Shown: positions 28,962 through 37,982, counted from the stretch's first letter. The stretch is DNA of 49,104 bases from Sulfurimonas sp. (GCA_027083035.1 JALWSY010000129.1:1-49104); one strand, 5' to 3'. Notes: generated by a model not told the origin, from the letters alone. Made by a program: numbers and translations.

Positions 28962-30294
28962 TTCACTACTTTCTGCGTTACCATCTTCTCAAAAAACAGC
29001 ATTAGTCATTATAAATGCTGACTATACATCTTTTCCTTCCATCGAGTCACTCAAAAAGGGTGATGAAAAACTCATTCACTCTTTAAAAAAGAGAGATTTT
29101 CATGTTGTTTATTTAAAAAATGCTACAAAAAAACTTCTCAAGCAGCGTCTAGAGGAGCTTGCTAAAAAGTTGCCAAAAAAGAGTACATTTCTTTTGTATT
29201 ATGCTGGGTATGTATTAAATAGTGGAGCAGAAAATCTTTTGGTTATGAGTGATTCGAGTATTATAGATATGGAAGATATTTCTAACGAGACATTCTCTCT
29301 CTCAAAGTTACTGAATAGTTTTGAAAGTGATAGCTCCTACTGCATCATTGATGCATATAGAGTAGAGAGCATACAGAGTGATAATAGTGATAGATTAGCA
29401 CTTATTCAAACAACAAATAGTATTACGAGTTCAGAGGTTGGCAAGCAGATGCCTAGTGCAAAAAAACCGACACAATTTGAGCAAAAAGTCATCACTCTTC
29501 TTAATGAAAAAAAGTCATTAAAAGATATCTTCTCTGAGAATAGGAGCGGTGAGACTCTTGTACAAAGGTATATAGAAAAAAATTTTTCAGATAAAGATAA
29601 GATAAATATAGAGATTATCAAAAAAATAGAACTCAAACAACTCTATATGTGGTATGCGTATATTACTGAGATAACCCACTACAATAAGCACATACCAACA
29701 AAACAAAGAGTGATTTTGTATAGTGATTCACGAATGGTTGTTGAAAACTTACTAAACCCAGAGAGTGGCCGTCCTTACTCCGAGACTCTTTTTACTTTAC
29801 CAAAAAAATATTATAAAAAAAGAAATCTTTTGTATGGAGATGGTGATGCAAAGCATAAGGTTGTGATTTTTTCAGACCCGATGTGTCCAACGTGTAAAAA
29901 ACTTGTACCACCGGCTGTAGATTTTATGAAAAAATATCCTAAAAAGTATGCTATTTACTACTATCATCTTCCTGTAGTGTCTGTACATCCTGCATCAGTA
30001 GTGCTAGCCAAAGCAACTTTAGCAGCACAGCTTCAAGGTCTCAAAGATATTGCGCTTAGCTTATATGACTTAGATATTGATCCCTTAGAGAAAGATGAAA
30101 AGATTATTTTAAACGCATTTAATACAAGATTTGGAGTATCGTTACAAGTAGAAGATATAGATACAGATGAAATTGAAAAAATGTATGCAGAAGATATCGC
30201 TCTTGAGAAGGCATTAAAAATAAAGTTTACGCCAACATTTTATGTTGATGGAAAGATTGATCACTCAAAAGAGTTATATAAAACTCTAAAATAG
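28915..30294 (+). CDS. Secreted pseudo-caspase/DsbC-like thiol oxidoreductase fusion
   Basis: A 459-residue exported protein. Residues 1-21 are a signal peptide. Residues about 27-160 follow the caspase-like (C14) pattern: ALVIINADYTSFPSIESLKK, then LYYAGY where active enzymes have AGH, and IIDAYR where they have DACR. So the catalytic His is Y99 and the Cys is Y148, and the domain should be inactive. After a linker, residues about 245-459 form a DsbC/DsbG-like unit with CPTC at 324-327 and the cis-proline segment FTPTFYVDGK. The next gene is a stand-alone paralogue of this unit. ATG 28915 is preferred (GAGGAG just upstream); GTG 28903 and ATG 28924 are alternatives. Confidence 0.78.
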   Translation: MLLMLKLLILSILLSSSLLSALPSSQKTALVIINADYTSFPSIESLKKGDEKLIHSLKKRDFHVVYLKNATKKLLKQRLEELAKKLPKKSTFLLYYAGYVLNSGAENLLVMSDSSIIDMEDISNETFSLSKLLNSFESDSSYCIIDAYRVESIQSDNSDRLALIQTTNSITSSEVGKQMPSAKKPTQFEQKVITLLNEKKSLKDIFSENRSGETLVQRYIEKNFSDKDKINIEIIKKIELKQLYMWYAYITEITHYNKHIPTKQRVILYSDSRMVVENLLNPESGRPYSETLFTLPKKYYKKRNLLYGDGDAKHKVVIFSDPMCPTCKKLVPPAVDFMKKYPKKYAIYYYHLPVVSVHPASVVLAKATLAAQLQGLKDIALSLYDLDIDPLEKDEKIILNAFNTRFGVSLQVEDIDTDEIEKMYAEDIALEKALKIKFTPTFYVDGKIDHSKELYKTLK

Positions 30295-30389
30295 TTCTTT
30301 AGAGTCTGTTGGTTAACTGTTATTCTGTAAAATCAGAGAAGTAAAATACATCTGATTATAAGATGTAAATTTAATAAAAAAGGATGAAA

Positions 30390-31223
30390 ATGTCATTTAT
30401 GTTGAAACTATTGGCATCGATGCTACTTTTAAGTAGTTTTGTTTATGCTGGAACTACGAGTAAAAAAGTTGAGGATTTTTTAAGTAATGAATTTGGAGAC
30501 AATCCTAGAATTAAGAGTTTGAGTGTTAAAGTTGAAGAGGTGAAACCACTCAAAGATGTAAAAGGGTGGAATGCCTATATTGTTAATATTGAAGCTTATC
30601 TAAAAGAGAAGCCGAAAGAGAAGATTTCACAAAAGATGATTTGGTTCTCTAATGGTGTGGCTATTACAAAAGAGCTTGCCAATCTTCACAATGGTGATAA
30701 CTATGTAGATGAAGTGAAACCAAGTATGACAAAAGAGCAATATAGCAAAGAGAATCTTATCTATGGAAATGCAAATGCAAAGCATAGAGTAGCCATCTTC
30801 TCTGATCCTCTCTGCCCTTTCTGTAAAGATTTTGCGCCTGCTGCACTAGAGTACATGAAGAAGTATCCAAATAAGTTTGCAGTCTATTATTATCATTTCC
30901 CTATTCTTCGTATTCATCCTGCATCTGCTATTATTATTCGTGCTGCTGTAGTGGCTGAGAGAAAGGGTGTCAAAGATGTGGCTATTAAGATGTACAACAC
31001 AAAGATAAGTCCAAGAGAGAGAAATGTTTCAAAAATTTTAAAAGCATTTAATGAGGCTACAGGTGCGAATGTAACAGAAAAAGAGATTAAAGAGCAATCA
31101 GTTACAGATCATATTAAAAATGATGCGCAAGTTGCAGCGAATCTTTTTGTAAACGGAACACCGACTATCTATTTTGATGATAAAATAGATAAAACAAGAA
31201 AAAAATTCAAAATAGCTCAGTAG
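30390..31223 (+). CDS. Periplasmic DsbC/DsbG-like thiol oxidoreductase
   Basis: A 277-residue exported thioredoxin-fold protein. Residues 1-20 are a signal peptide ending in VYA. Residues about 25-110 form a small N-terminal domain, and the thioredoxin domain holds CPFC at 142-145 and the cis-proline loop GTPTIYFDD near the end, as in disulfide isomerases or oxidases that act in the periplasm. The whole protein aligns by eye with the C-terminal 215 residues of the preceding gene, including KHRVAIFSDPLCPFC and YYYHFP, so the two arose by duplication. ATG 30390 is chosen because AGGA lies five bases upstream; ATG 30384 overlaps that site. hemC follows two bases after the stop. Confidence 0.88.
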   Translation: MSFMLKLLASMLLLSSFVYAGTTSKKVEDFLSNEFGDNPRIKSLSVKVEEVKPLKDVKGWNAYIVNIEAYLKEKPKEKISQKMIWFSNGVAITKELANLHNGDNYVDEVKPSMTKEQYSKENLIYGNANAKHRVAIFSDPLCPFCKDFAPAALEYMKKYPNKFAVYYYHFPILRIHPASAIIIRAAVVAERKGVKDVAIKMYNTKISPRERNVSKILKAFNEATGANVTEKEIKEQSVTDHIKNDAQVAANLFVNGTPTIYFDDKIDKTRKKFKIAQ

Positions 31224-31225
31224 TA

Positions 31226-32182
31226 ATGAAAATAACTATAGCAACAAGAGTTTCAGATCTTGCACTTTGGCAAGCGTACCATATAAAAGAGCGAATAGAA
31301 GCGATGTACCCGGATGTGGAAGTTGTTTTAAACAAGATAGTAAGTAATGGTGATAAAGTTTTAGATAAACCCTTAGCACTTATAGGTGGGAAGGGACACT
31401 TTACAAAAGAGTTAGAAGATGCGATGTTGGCCGGTGAAGCTGATATTGCTGTTCATTCACTAAAAGATGTACCGACTTACATTCCTGAAGGCTTAGAACT
31501 CGCTGCAGTAACGCAGCGTCAAGATCAGAGTGATGTTTTTCTCTCTCACAAATATGCATCACTAGATGACCTTCCAGAGGGCGCAGTTGTGGGGACAACA
31601 AGTTTGAGACGAAGAATGCAACTATTACAAAAGAGACCCGATTTAAAGGTAAAAGATTTAAGAGGCAATGTCAACACGCGTTTGAGAAAACTAGCAGAGG
31701 GTCAGTATGATGCAATAATCCTCGCTTGGATAGGTCTCAATCGCCTTGATCTGCTCAAAGATATCCCTTTTACAGACAAGCTCTCACTCGACATGATGAT
31801 TCCTCCTATGGGACAGGCTGCACTCGGTATAGAGATAGTGAGTGGTGATGCAAAACTTCAAGAGATTGCAGAGTCTCTCAAAGATGCAGATACATATCTA
31901 TGTACACAAATAGAGCGTGATTTTATCTCTAAGATAGGGGCGGGATGCTCTGCTCCGGTTGCTTGTAATGCTGTAAAGAGGGGTGAGAGTGTTACCTTTA
32001 GAGTGATGTTAGGGTATCCTGATGGCACAAATATAATGCAAGAAAAAGTTGTGAAATCTATATCAGAGTGTGAAGGTTTTGGTTCCGATATTGCCCAAAA
32101 AATGATCGACAATGGTGCTTTAGAACTTCTAAAAAATGCCGAGAGGGTTGCTTTTAAAGAGGAGATGCCACAGAGGCTGTAA
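31226..32182 (+). CDS. hemC: Hydroxymethylbilane synthase (porphobilinogen deaminase)
   Basis: A 318-residue cytoplasmic enzyme that joins four porphobilinogens to the linear tetrapyrrole on the way to haem. The dipyrromethane cofactor cysteine is C241 (GAGCSAPVA). The N-terminal ATRVSDLALWQA and the HSLKDVPT and GTTSLRRRMQL segments are family signatures. Length is normal. It follows the DsbC-like gene by two bases and ends in a strong stem-loop. In Campylobacter hemC lies between the FxsA-like gene and ubiD; here two Dsb-type genes and a GGDEF gene are interposed. Confidence 0.97.
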   Translation: MKITIATRVSDLALWQAYHIKERIEAMYPDVEVVLNKIVSNGDKVLDKPLALIGGKGHFTKELEDAMLAGEADIAVHSLKDVPTYIPEGLELAAVTQRQDQSDVFLSHKYASLDDLPEGAVVGTTSLRRRMQLLQKRPDLKVKDLRGNVNTRLRKLAEGQYDAIILAWIGLNRLDLLKDIPFTDKLSLDMMIPPMGQAALGIEIVSGDAKLQEIAESLKDADTYLCTQIERDFISKIGAGCSAPVACNAVKRGESVTFRVMLGYPDGTNIMQEKVVKSISECEGFGSDIAQKMIDNGALELLKNAERVAFKEEMPQRL

Positions 32183-32184
32183 CT

Positions 32185-32220
32185 TAAGAGTTACTTTTTG
32201 AGTAACTCTTATCATTTTTA
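32185..32220 (+). terminator. Stem-loop terminator after hemC
   Basis: An 11-base perfect stem (TAAGAGTTACT with AGTAACTCTTA, 32185-32195 and 32201-32211) with a five-base loop lies three bases after the hemC stop and is followed by a T-run at about 32215-32219. Confidence 0.8.
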
Positions 32221-32253
32221 GTGATAAAAATTATCCTTTAAGTTTTCTAATTA

Positions 32254-32259
32254 TATAAT
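32254..32259 (+). promoter_or_regulatory. -10 promoter element for the GGDEF gene
   Basis: TATAAT in a very AT-rich stretch 31 bases before the TTG start, after the hemC terminator. It supports an independent transcript for the cyclase. Confidence 0.45.
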
Positions 32260-32290
32260 TTAACAATTATAGTGATAATAAAGGATATAG

Positions 32291-33748
32291 TTGTTAGTTA
32301 TACTCTCACGATTAAATGATATTTTTCGACTCAGTTTTCAAGATAAAGAGGTTGAAAAAAAATATCAAGAACAATATTTTAAAGAGCATTTGGAACAAAA
32401 TGTTTTAGCAGCAAAGATTGCTATATTACTCTATTTCGTTTATGCACCTCTTACCTATTTTATTATTGGTGACGAGGTTCCTCTTTTACTCTCTGTTGTC
32501 TCCTTTTCTATCTCTGGATTACTCTTTTTAATTATTGTTCACAAAAGAGAGTTGTTTATAAAATATAGATATTTTATTCTTTATATAGTTGCAGTTATTG
32601 CTGCACTAGGACCAATTGTTTTCTACTCATTTACACATCATGAAAAAACAATATTTCAAGTAGATATCATAATTCCAATTATTGCAATTTTTACTATGTA
32701 CGGAATAGGTTTTTCACTTGCATTATTAGTTTTTTTTACTATAACTTTTCTTTTTTTTATTCTTGCCTACTTTGTAAGTATGCCGATTATGGATCTTTTC
32801 ATAGCACTTTATGCGACTCTGTTTGGCGTGTTAATAAGTGCTGTATCTGGGTACTTGATAGAAAAAACAAATAGAAAACTTTTTCTTGCAAAGATAAAGA
32901 GCGATGAGTTTAAATTTATCATAGAAAACTCTCATGATGCCATTGCTATTTTTGATAAAGAGACACGCTCTTTTTTGTATGCTAATCAAATAGCTTTAAA
33001 AAGAAATGGTAATAAACTAGAAGAAATTGTTGGAAAGCATGTGTTTGATATACACAAACATTTAGACGATAAGGTTATTGACTCTATAGTGAAAAAACTT
33101 GATAGAGATGGGATATTTAGTGATGTACTTCACTTGCAAAATGCAAAAGGTGAATTTTATTATGTACACTCTGTAATTCAGTATGGATATTATAACTCCA
33201 AAAAAGTTATTATTAGTGTATCGAGTGATGTTACAGAGTTAAAAAAGGCTGAATTAAGAATTCGCGAGATGGCATTTAAAGACCCTTTAACAAAACTATT
33301 TAATAGATATAAACTCGATGAGTATTCAATCTTAGAATATAAGAGATTTCAAAGAGAGAGGCATGATGTTGCACTCATTATCTGTGACATTGATCATTTT
33401 AAATCTGTTAATGATACATATGGGCATCTTGTGGGAGATCATATTCTTCAAAAAATTGCGCAATTGCTTCAAGAGAGTGTACGAGAAACAGATATAGTAG
33501 CAAGATGGGGAGGCGAGGAGTTTGCTCTGCTCCTTTTAAATACAGATAAAGATGAGGCAATTCGTGTTGCTGAAAAATTAAATGAAGCTGTGGCTAGTAT
33601 ATTTCATGAGGGTGTTGGAAAGGTCTCTATCTCATGTGGTGTATCAGAACTTAGAGATGGAGATACTCAAATCAGTTGGTTTTCTCGAGTAGATGATGCT
33701 TTGTATAAAGCAAAAGAGAGTGGTCGAGATAGAGTTGTTTACAAGTAG
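32291..33748 (+). CDS. Membrane-bound diguanylate cyclase with PAS domain
   Basis: A 485-residue protein expected to make cyclic di-GMP. About five or six membrane helices lie between residues 40 and 195, a PAS sensor domain from about 205 to 320, and a GGDEF domain from about 325 with GGEEF at 407-411. R398-x-x-D401 lies five residues before it, so the product-inhibition I-site is present. No EAL domain follows. The start is TTG, supported by AAGGA five bases upstream. It sits between hemC and ubiD, with its own terminator before it and promoter boxes on both sides, and so looks like a separate unit. The signal sensed is unknown. Confidence 0.92.
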   Translation: MLVILSRLNDIFRLSFQDKEVEKKYQEQYFKEHLEQNVLAAKIAILLYFVYAPLTYFIIGDEVPLLLSVVSFSISGLLFLIIVHKRELFIKYRYFILYIVAVIAALGPIVFYSFTHHEKTIFQVDIIIPIIAIFTMYGIGFSLALLVFFTITFLFFILAYFVSMPIMDLFIALYATLFGVLISAVSGYLIEKTNRKLFLAKIKSDEFKFIIENSHDAIAIFDKETRSFLYANQIALKRNGNKLEEIVGKHVFDIHKHLDDKVIDSIVKKLDRDGIFSDVLHLQNAKGEFYYVHSVIQYGYYNSKKVIISVSSDVTELKKAELRIREMAFKDPLTKLFNRYKLDEYSILEYKRFQRERHDVALIICDIDHFKSVNDTYGHLVGDHILQKIAQLLQESVRETDIVARWGGEEFALLLLNTDKDEAIRVAEKLNEAVASIFHEGVGKVSISCGVSELRDGDTQISWFSRVDDALYKAKESGRDRVVYK

Positions 33749-33756
33749 ATAAAATG

Positions 33757-33765
33757 TGTTATAAT
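33757..33765 (+). promoter_or_regulatory. Extended -10 promoter for ubiD-type gene
   Basis: TGT followed by TATAAT, 33 bases before the ATG at 33799 and just after the GGDEF stop. No -35 is evident. Confidence 0.5.
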
Positions 33766-33798
33766 ACTCAAAATTTGAGTTAGGAAAAATAGCGAAAT

Positions 33799-35613
33799 AT
33801 GAAAAAGACTATAGCACTTTTAAAAAAAGAGAATGAACTCTCTGTTATTGATGCAGAGTTAGATATATACTTGGAAATTCCTCATTTAGCGTATGCTGAA
33901 GTAAAAAAAGAGGAGGGTGGTAAGGCTCTGCTTTTTACAAATGTGGTAGATAAAAAATCAGGCAAAAAATTTGAAGAGCCTGTGCTTATGAATGTTTTTG
34001 GCTCATACAGAAGATGTGAGCTTCTTTTTGGCAGAACTATAGAGTCGGTTGCTGATGAGATTACAAAACTGCTTCATATGAAGCCACCAGCTGGATTTAT
34101 GGATAAGGTAAGTATGGCTAAGGAGTTGTTTTCTTTAAAAAATATTTTTCCAAAAAGGCTTAAAGGTGAGGGTGCGTGTCAAGAGATACAGTTTTATGAA
34201 GATGCAATAGACTTAACTGCTTTGCCAGTTCTTACAACATGGGAACAAGATGGTGGTCCCTTTATCACTATGGGTCAGGTCTATACTCAGTCTCTTGATG
34301 GTGAGATGGTAAATCTTGGGATGTATAGACTTCAAGTCTATGATAAAAATCATCTAGGAATGCATTGGCAGATTCATAAGGATAGTTCTCACTTTTTTGA
34401 TCAGTATCAAAGAGCTGGAAAAAAGATGCCTGTGAGTATCGCTATCGGCGGGGATCCACTCTATACTTGGTGTGCTACTGCTCCGCTTCCTTATGGTGTC
34501 AATGAACTACTGATGTATGGTCTCATAACAAAAAAACCGGCACAACTTGTAAAGTCTTTGACAAATAATCTCTACATTCCACAAGATGTTGATTATGTGA
34601 TAGAGGGGTGGGTAGATACGAAAGAGATGAAGATAGAGGGGCCATTTGGAGATCATACTGGGTACTACACACTCAAAGAACCATACCCTGTTTTAGAGGT
34701 AAGTGCTATAAGTATGAAGCAGGAGCGAACTTTTTTAGCAACAGTAGTTGGAAAACCACCTTTAGAAGATAAATATATGGGATGGGCAACAGGAAAGATA
34801 TTTTTTCCACTCTTAAAGACAACCGTACCGGATTTGATAGATTATCATATGCCTGAAAATGCAGGTTTTCATAATCTCATACTAGCGAAGATGCAACCAC
34901 TCTATAAAGGACATGCAAAGCAGTTTATGCACGCTTTTTGGGGAGCAGGGCAGATGAGTTTTGTGAAACACGCTATCTTTGTGAATGAGAAGGCACCTGA
35001 GCTTACAGAGTATGAGGAGTTCACAACTTACATACTCAACAGATTTTCTCCGAAGTCACTCTTTATGACAGAGGGGATACTTGATGCACTTGATCACTCT
35101 TCAGATGAGACTCTTGTTGGTGGTAAACTTGGGATTGATGCAACAGTTGAATATGAGGTCTCTGCACCTGTTGTAATGGATGATGAAGTATTGCTAGAAA
35201 AAGTACAAGAGTTAGTTTCTGATGTACAAAATTTGAAGCAATATATGAAAGAGACAAAAAATCCCATAACTGTTATCTCTGTCAAAAAGAGTAAAAATGC
35301 AAAAGAGTATTTTGATGCTTTATTGCCTTTGAGTCCAAATATGAGAGTAGTAGTTTTTGTAGATGTGGATAAAAATGATATCACAAATTCATATATGTTA
35401 ATCTGGAGAGTTACAAACAATATGGACGCTTTAAGAGATGTATATATCTCAGGATTGATGGTAGGGATAGATGGAACAAATAAGTCTGAGATTGATGGCT
35501 TTTTACGCGAATGGCCTGATGATGTTGAGTGTACGCAAAGTATTGTAAAATCTCTCAAAGAGAGAGGCTTGTGGGATTTAAGGGAAGATTTGAGTAGAAA
35601 ATACCAATTATAG
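33799..35613 (+). CDS. UbiD-type decarboxylase, probably of menaquinone synthesis
   Basis: A 604-residue member of the UbiD family, prenylated-flavin-dependent non-oxidative decarboxylases. Segments recognised include LTTWEQDGGPFITMG near 145-160, the DKNHLGMHWQIHKD region, GPFGDHTGYY near 275 and the C-terminal AEYEVSAP-like stretch (TVEYEVSAP). Organisms of this phylum make menaquinone by the futalosine route, where such a protein (MqnL-like) is proposed to remove the carboxyl group of the naphthoate ring late in the pathway. In Campylobacter the equivalent gene follows hemC. It needs prenyl-FMN from a UbiX-type enzyme not seen here. The ribosome site is weak, but the N-terminus aligns well with relatives. 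Confidence 0.88.
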   Translation: MKKTIALLKKENELSVIDAELDIYLEIPHLAYAEVKKEEGGKALLFTNVVDKKSGKKFEEPVLMNVFGSYRRCELLFGRTIESVADEITKLLHMKPPAGFMDKVSMAKELFSLKNIFPKRLKGEGACQEIQFYEDAIDLTALPVLTTWEQDGGPFITMGQVYTQSLDGEMVNLGMYRLQVYDKNHLGMHWQIHKDSSHFFDQYQRAGKKMPVSIAIGGDPLYTWCATAPLPYGVNELLMYGLITKKPAQLVKSLTNNLYIPQDVDYVIEGWVDTKEMKIEGPFGDHTGYYTLKEPYPVLEVSAISMKQERTFLATVVGKPPLEDKYMGWATGKIFFPLLKTTVPDLIDYHMPENAGFHNLILAKMQPLYKGHAKQFMHAFWGAGQMSFVKHAIFVNEKAPELTEYEEFTTYILNRFSPKSLFMTEGILDALDHSSDETLVGGKLGIDATVEYEVSAPVVMDDEVLLEKVQELVSDVQNLKQYMKETKNPITVISVKKSKNAKEYFDALLPLSPNMRVVVFVDVDKNDITNSYMLIWRVTNNMDALRDVYISGLMVGIDGTNKSEIDGFLREWPDDVECTQSIVKSLKERGLWDLREDLSRKYQL

Positions 35614-35630
35614 CCAGAATATAAGGAAAT

Positions 35631-35636
35631 TATAAT
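35631..35636 (+). promoter_or_regulatory. Possible -10 element for the lysine-rich cytochrome gene
   Basis: TATAAT 46 bases before the ATG at 35682, in a short AT-only gap after the UbiD-type gene. AAGG at 35672-35675 is the ribosome site. A weak AT hairpin and a T-run (35664-35670) in the same gap could instead end the upstream transcript. Confidence 0.35.
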
Positions 35637-35681
35637 ATTATCTAATGTAATATTGATGTATGATTTTTTTAAAGGCTATAC

Positions 35682-36017
35682 ATGACTAAATTTATATTTC
35701 TTATCTTATCTGTGAGTATCTTGACGCTCTCTTCAGCTGATGCTGCTATCTATAAGGGGCAGAGAGAGTTTGTAAAAAAATGTTTAAAATGCCATAAATC
35801 AGGGCAAAATTTTATAGCAACTTATAAAATGAAAAAGTGGAAGAAGTGGATGAAAAAGAAAGGGAAGCCCCTAGCAAATATCCATTTAAAAAGTAAAAAG
35901 GCTAAAAAATCATGGAAGTATTTTAAAAGTAAAAAGTACATAAAAAAATCAAAACATTTGAGACAGTTTCTTGTTGAATATGCTAAAGATAGTGGGAATG
36001 TTCCTGCTTGTAACTAA
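35682..36017 (+). CDS. Small lysine-rich exported monohaem cytochrome c-like protein
   Basis: A 111-residue protein with a signal peptide (residues 1-21, ending ADA) and one haem motif, C34-L-K-C37-H38. The mature part is extremely basic: about a quarter of all residues are lysine, in runs such as KMKKWKKWMKKKGK. A last cysteine lies two residues from the end. It is expected to be a periplasmic, strongly cationic electron carrier, or a haem-binding protein that interacts with anionic surfaces. It is followed by a strong terminator and preceded by its own promoter-like box, so it is probably a single-gene unit. The partner is unknown. Confidence 0.8.
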   Translation: MTKFIFLILSVSILTLSSADAAIYKGQREFVKKCLKCHKSGQNFIATYKMKKWKKWMKKKGKPLANIHLKSKKAKKSWKYFKSKKYIKKSKHLRQFLVEYAKDSGNVPACN

Positions 36018-36023
36018 ACCTTT

Positions 36024-36054
36024 TCTGATATGGCCGGGAGTCATATCAGATTTT
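36024..36054 (+). terminator. Stem-loop terminator after the cytochrome gene
   Basis: A nine-base perfect stem (TCTGATATG at 36024-36032, CATATCAGA at 36042-36050) with a nine-base GC-rich loop, followed by TTTTCTTCTC. It starts seven bases after the stop codon. Confidence 0.8.
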
Positions 36055-36125
36055 CTTCTCTTTCCTTTGTAAAATCACCTAATTTCGCTAAAATACAAAA
36101 CTTTTTAATATCGGAGATAGTCAAT

Positions 36126-37514
36126 ATGGATAAAATGTGGTCAGGTCGCTTTAGTGCGAGTGCTTCAAGTTTACTAGATCAGTTTAACGCATCAATAATG
36201 TATGATAGAAAACTCTACAAAGAGGATATTGAAGGCTCTTTAGCACACGCTGCAATGCTTGCAAAACAGGGAATCCTTACTACAGAGGAACTAGTGGCTA
36301 TAACAAATGGTCTCAATCAGGTTCTCAAGGAGATAGAATCTGGCGAATTTGAGTGGAAAATCTCTGATGAAGATTTACATATGGGAATAGAGAAGCGATT
36401 AACGGCTCTCATAGGAGATGCCGGAAAAAAACTTCACACAGCAAGAAGTAGAAATGATCAAGTAGCTGTTGATTTTCGTCGTTATGTATTGCGAAAAAAC
36501 CTTGAGATTGTTGATGCAATTAAGGCGATGATGCAAGAAGTGTTGGTTGTGGCACAGAAGCATACAGAGACGCTCATTCCCGGTATGACACACCTGCAAC
36601 ATGCGCAACCTATCAACTTTGGATTTCATTTAGGTGCTTACCTCTCTATGTTTAAGCGAGATATAGAGAGATTTGAAAGCTCTTATCAGCGAAACAATGT
36701 ATCTCCGCTTGGATGTGCAGCTCTTGCGGGAACACCTCATGATGTTGACAGAGAGATGACGGCAGAACTGCTTGGCTTTGAGAGTGTAAGTGTGAACTGC
36801 TTAGATACGGTAAGTGACAGGGATTTTGCTTTAGAGATTCTCTTTAATATTTCCACTATGATGATGCATATCTCTCGCCTCTCAGAAGAGCTGGTTTTAT
36901 GGTCAAGTTATGAGTTTGGTTTTGTAGAACTGAGTGATGAGTACTCAACAGGCAGCTCCATTATGCCACAGAAGAAAAATCCAGATGTTCCCGAACTGCT
37001 TCGTGGAAAAACAGGTCGAGTGTATGGCTCGCTTATAGGACTCTTGACAGTTATGAAAGGACTTCCTTTAGCATATAACAAAGATACGCAAGAGGATAAA
37101 GAGGGCGTGTTTGATGCAGTAGAGACTGCTGAAATCTCTTTAGAGATTTTAAAAGAGGCGATAAAAACTATGGAAGTAAAAGCGGATAATATGGAATCAG
37201 CCTGTGCAGTTGGTCACTTAAGCGCAACTGATTTAGCTGATTATCTTGTAGAGAAGTGTGGCATACCATTTCGAGAAGCACACTTTATAACAGGTCGAGC
37301 GGTAGCAAAAGGGGAGGAGTTGCATATAGACCTCTCAAAGATGGAATTTAAAGACCTCAAAGAGATTGATACGCGCATCAATGAAGATGTGATGGAGTAT
37401 TTGGGATTGCGTCACTCTATGAATGCAAGAACATCACAGGGCGGTACATCGAGTGAGCGTACAAAAGAGCAACTAGAGTATTTTAAAACTTATTTACAAG
37501 GAGAAAAAGCGTAG
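36126..37514 (+). CDS. argH: Argininosuccinate lyase
   Basis: A 462-residue enzyme that splits argininosuccinate to arginine and fumarate, the last step of arginine synthesis. The family signature [12 protein letters not shown] is complete, the [11 protein letters not shown] and [10 protein letters not shown] segments carry active-site residues, and the N-terminus [21 protein letters not shown] (read in two halves) is the usual start. The frame is open upstream to 36030, but that extension crosses the terminator region and lacks similarity, while GGAG at 36113-36116 fits the ATG at 36126. TAAAAT boxes at 36070-36075 and 36089-36094 are possible -10 elements. The OsmC gene follows directly after the stop. 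Confidence 0.97.
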   Translation: MDKMWSGRFSASASSLLDQFNASIMYDRKLYKEDIEGSLAHAAMLAKQGILTTEELVAITNGLNQVLKEIESGEFEWKISDEDLHMGIEKRLTALIGDAGKKLHTARSRNDQVAVDFRRYVLRKNLEIVDAIKAMMQEVLVVAQKHTETLIPGMTHLQHAQPINFGFHLGAYLSMFKRDIERFESSYQRNNVSPLGCAALAGTPHDVDREMTAELLGFESVSVNCLDTVSDRDFALEILFNISTMMMHISRLSEELVLWSSYEFGFVELSDEYSTGSSIMPQKKNPDVPELLRGKTGRVYGSLIGLLTVMKGLPLAYNKDTQEDKEGVFDAVETAEISLEILKEAIKTMEVKADNMESACAVGHLSATDLADYLVEKCGIPFREAHFITGRAVAKGEELHIDLSKMEFKDLKEIDTRINEDVMEYLGLRHSMNARTSQGGTSSERTKEQLEYFKTYLQGEKA

Positions 37515-37979
37515 ATGAAAGTAACAGTATCACACCAAGATGAGATGAAATTTGAGGCAAAGACTTCTAAAAGCAGTTTTGTAATTGATTGTCCAATCAT
37601 CTCACCAATAGAGTATTTTTTGTCAGGAATTATCACCTGTAGTGCTACAGATGTGGTTTTATTGCCGAAAAATCAAGGCAAAACAGTAACTGATTTAGTT
37701 GTGGAGGGTGATGCCGTGCGCGCAGAGGGGCATCCTGCCAAGTTTGTGGCTCTTCACTTAACTTACAACTTTAACTCCGATGGGGATGATGTTACTGCTG
37801 CAAGATGGGTGATGGCATCACTTGAGACTTACTGCTCAACTATTAATACCATTCGTGATACAACAGCTATCACATACTCCATCACTCATAATGGAAAACT
37901 TATTCGCGAAAATGAAAAGATGATTTCAGGCGGCGGATCAAATATTGATTTAGGTGAAATTGACGCTTGTCCTAGTTAA
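37515..37979 (+). CDS. OsmC family peroxide-resistance protein
   Basis: A 154-residue OsmC/Ohr-type thiol peroxidase. The two reactive cysteines are at C42 (IITCSATDVV) and C107 (LETYCSTIN), the normal spacing for the family, which reduces organic hydroperoxides in the cytoplasm. The ATG directly follows the argH stop, with the ribosome site (AAGGAG) inside the end of argH, so the two are cotranscribed. Whether it belongs to the Ohr or OsmC branch cannot be judged by eye. Confidence 0.85.
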   Translation: MKVTVSHQDEMKFEAKTSKSSFVIDCPIISPIEYFLSGIITCSATDVVLLPKNQGKTVTDLVVEGDAVRAEGHPAKFVALHLTYNFNSDGDDVTAARWVMASLETYCSTINTIRDTTAITYSITHNGKLIRENEKMISGGGSNIDLGEIDACPS

Positions 37980-37982
37980 AAA

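Noticed and set aside
36030..36125. N-terminal extension of argH from an ATG at 36030
   Set aside because: The extension covers the terminator loop and promoter-like boxes, has no family similarity, and the ATG at 36126 has a good ribosome site and the normal ArgH N-terminus.
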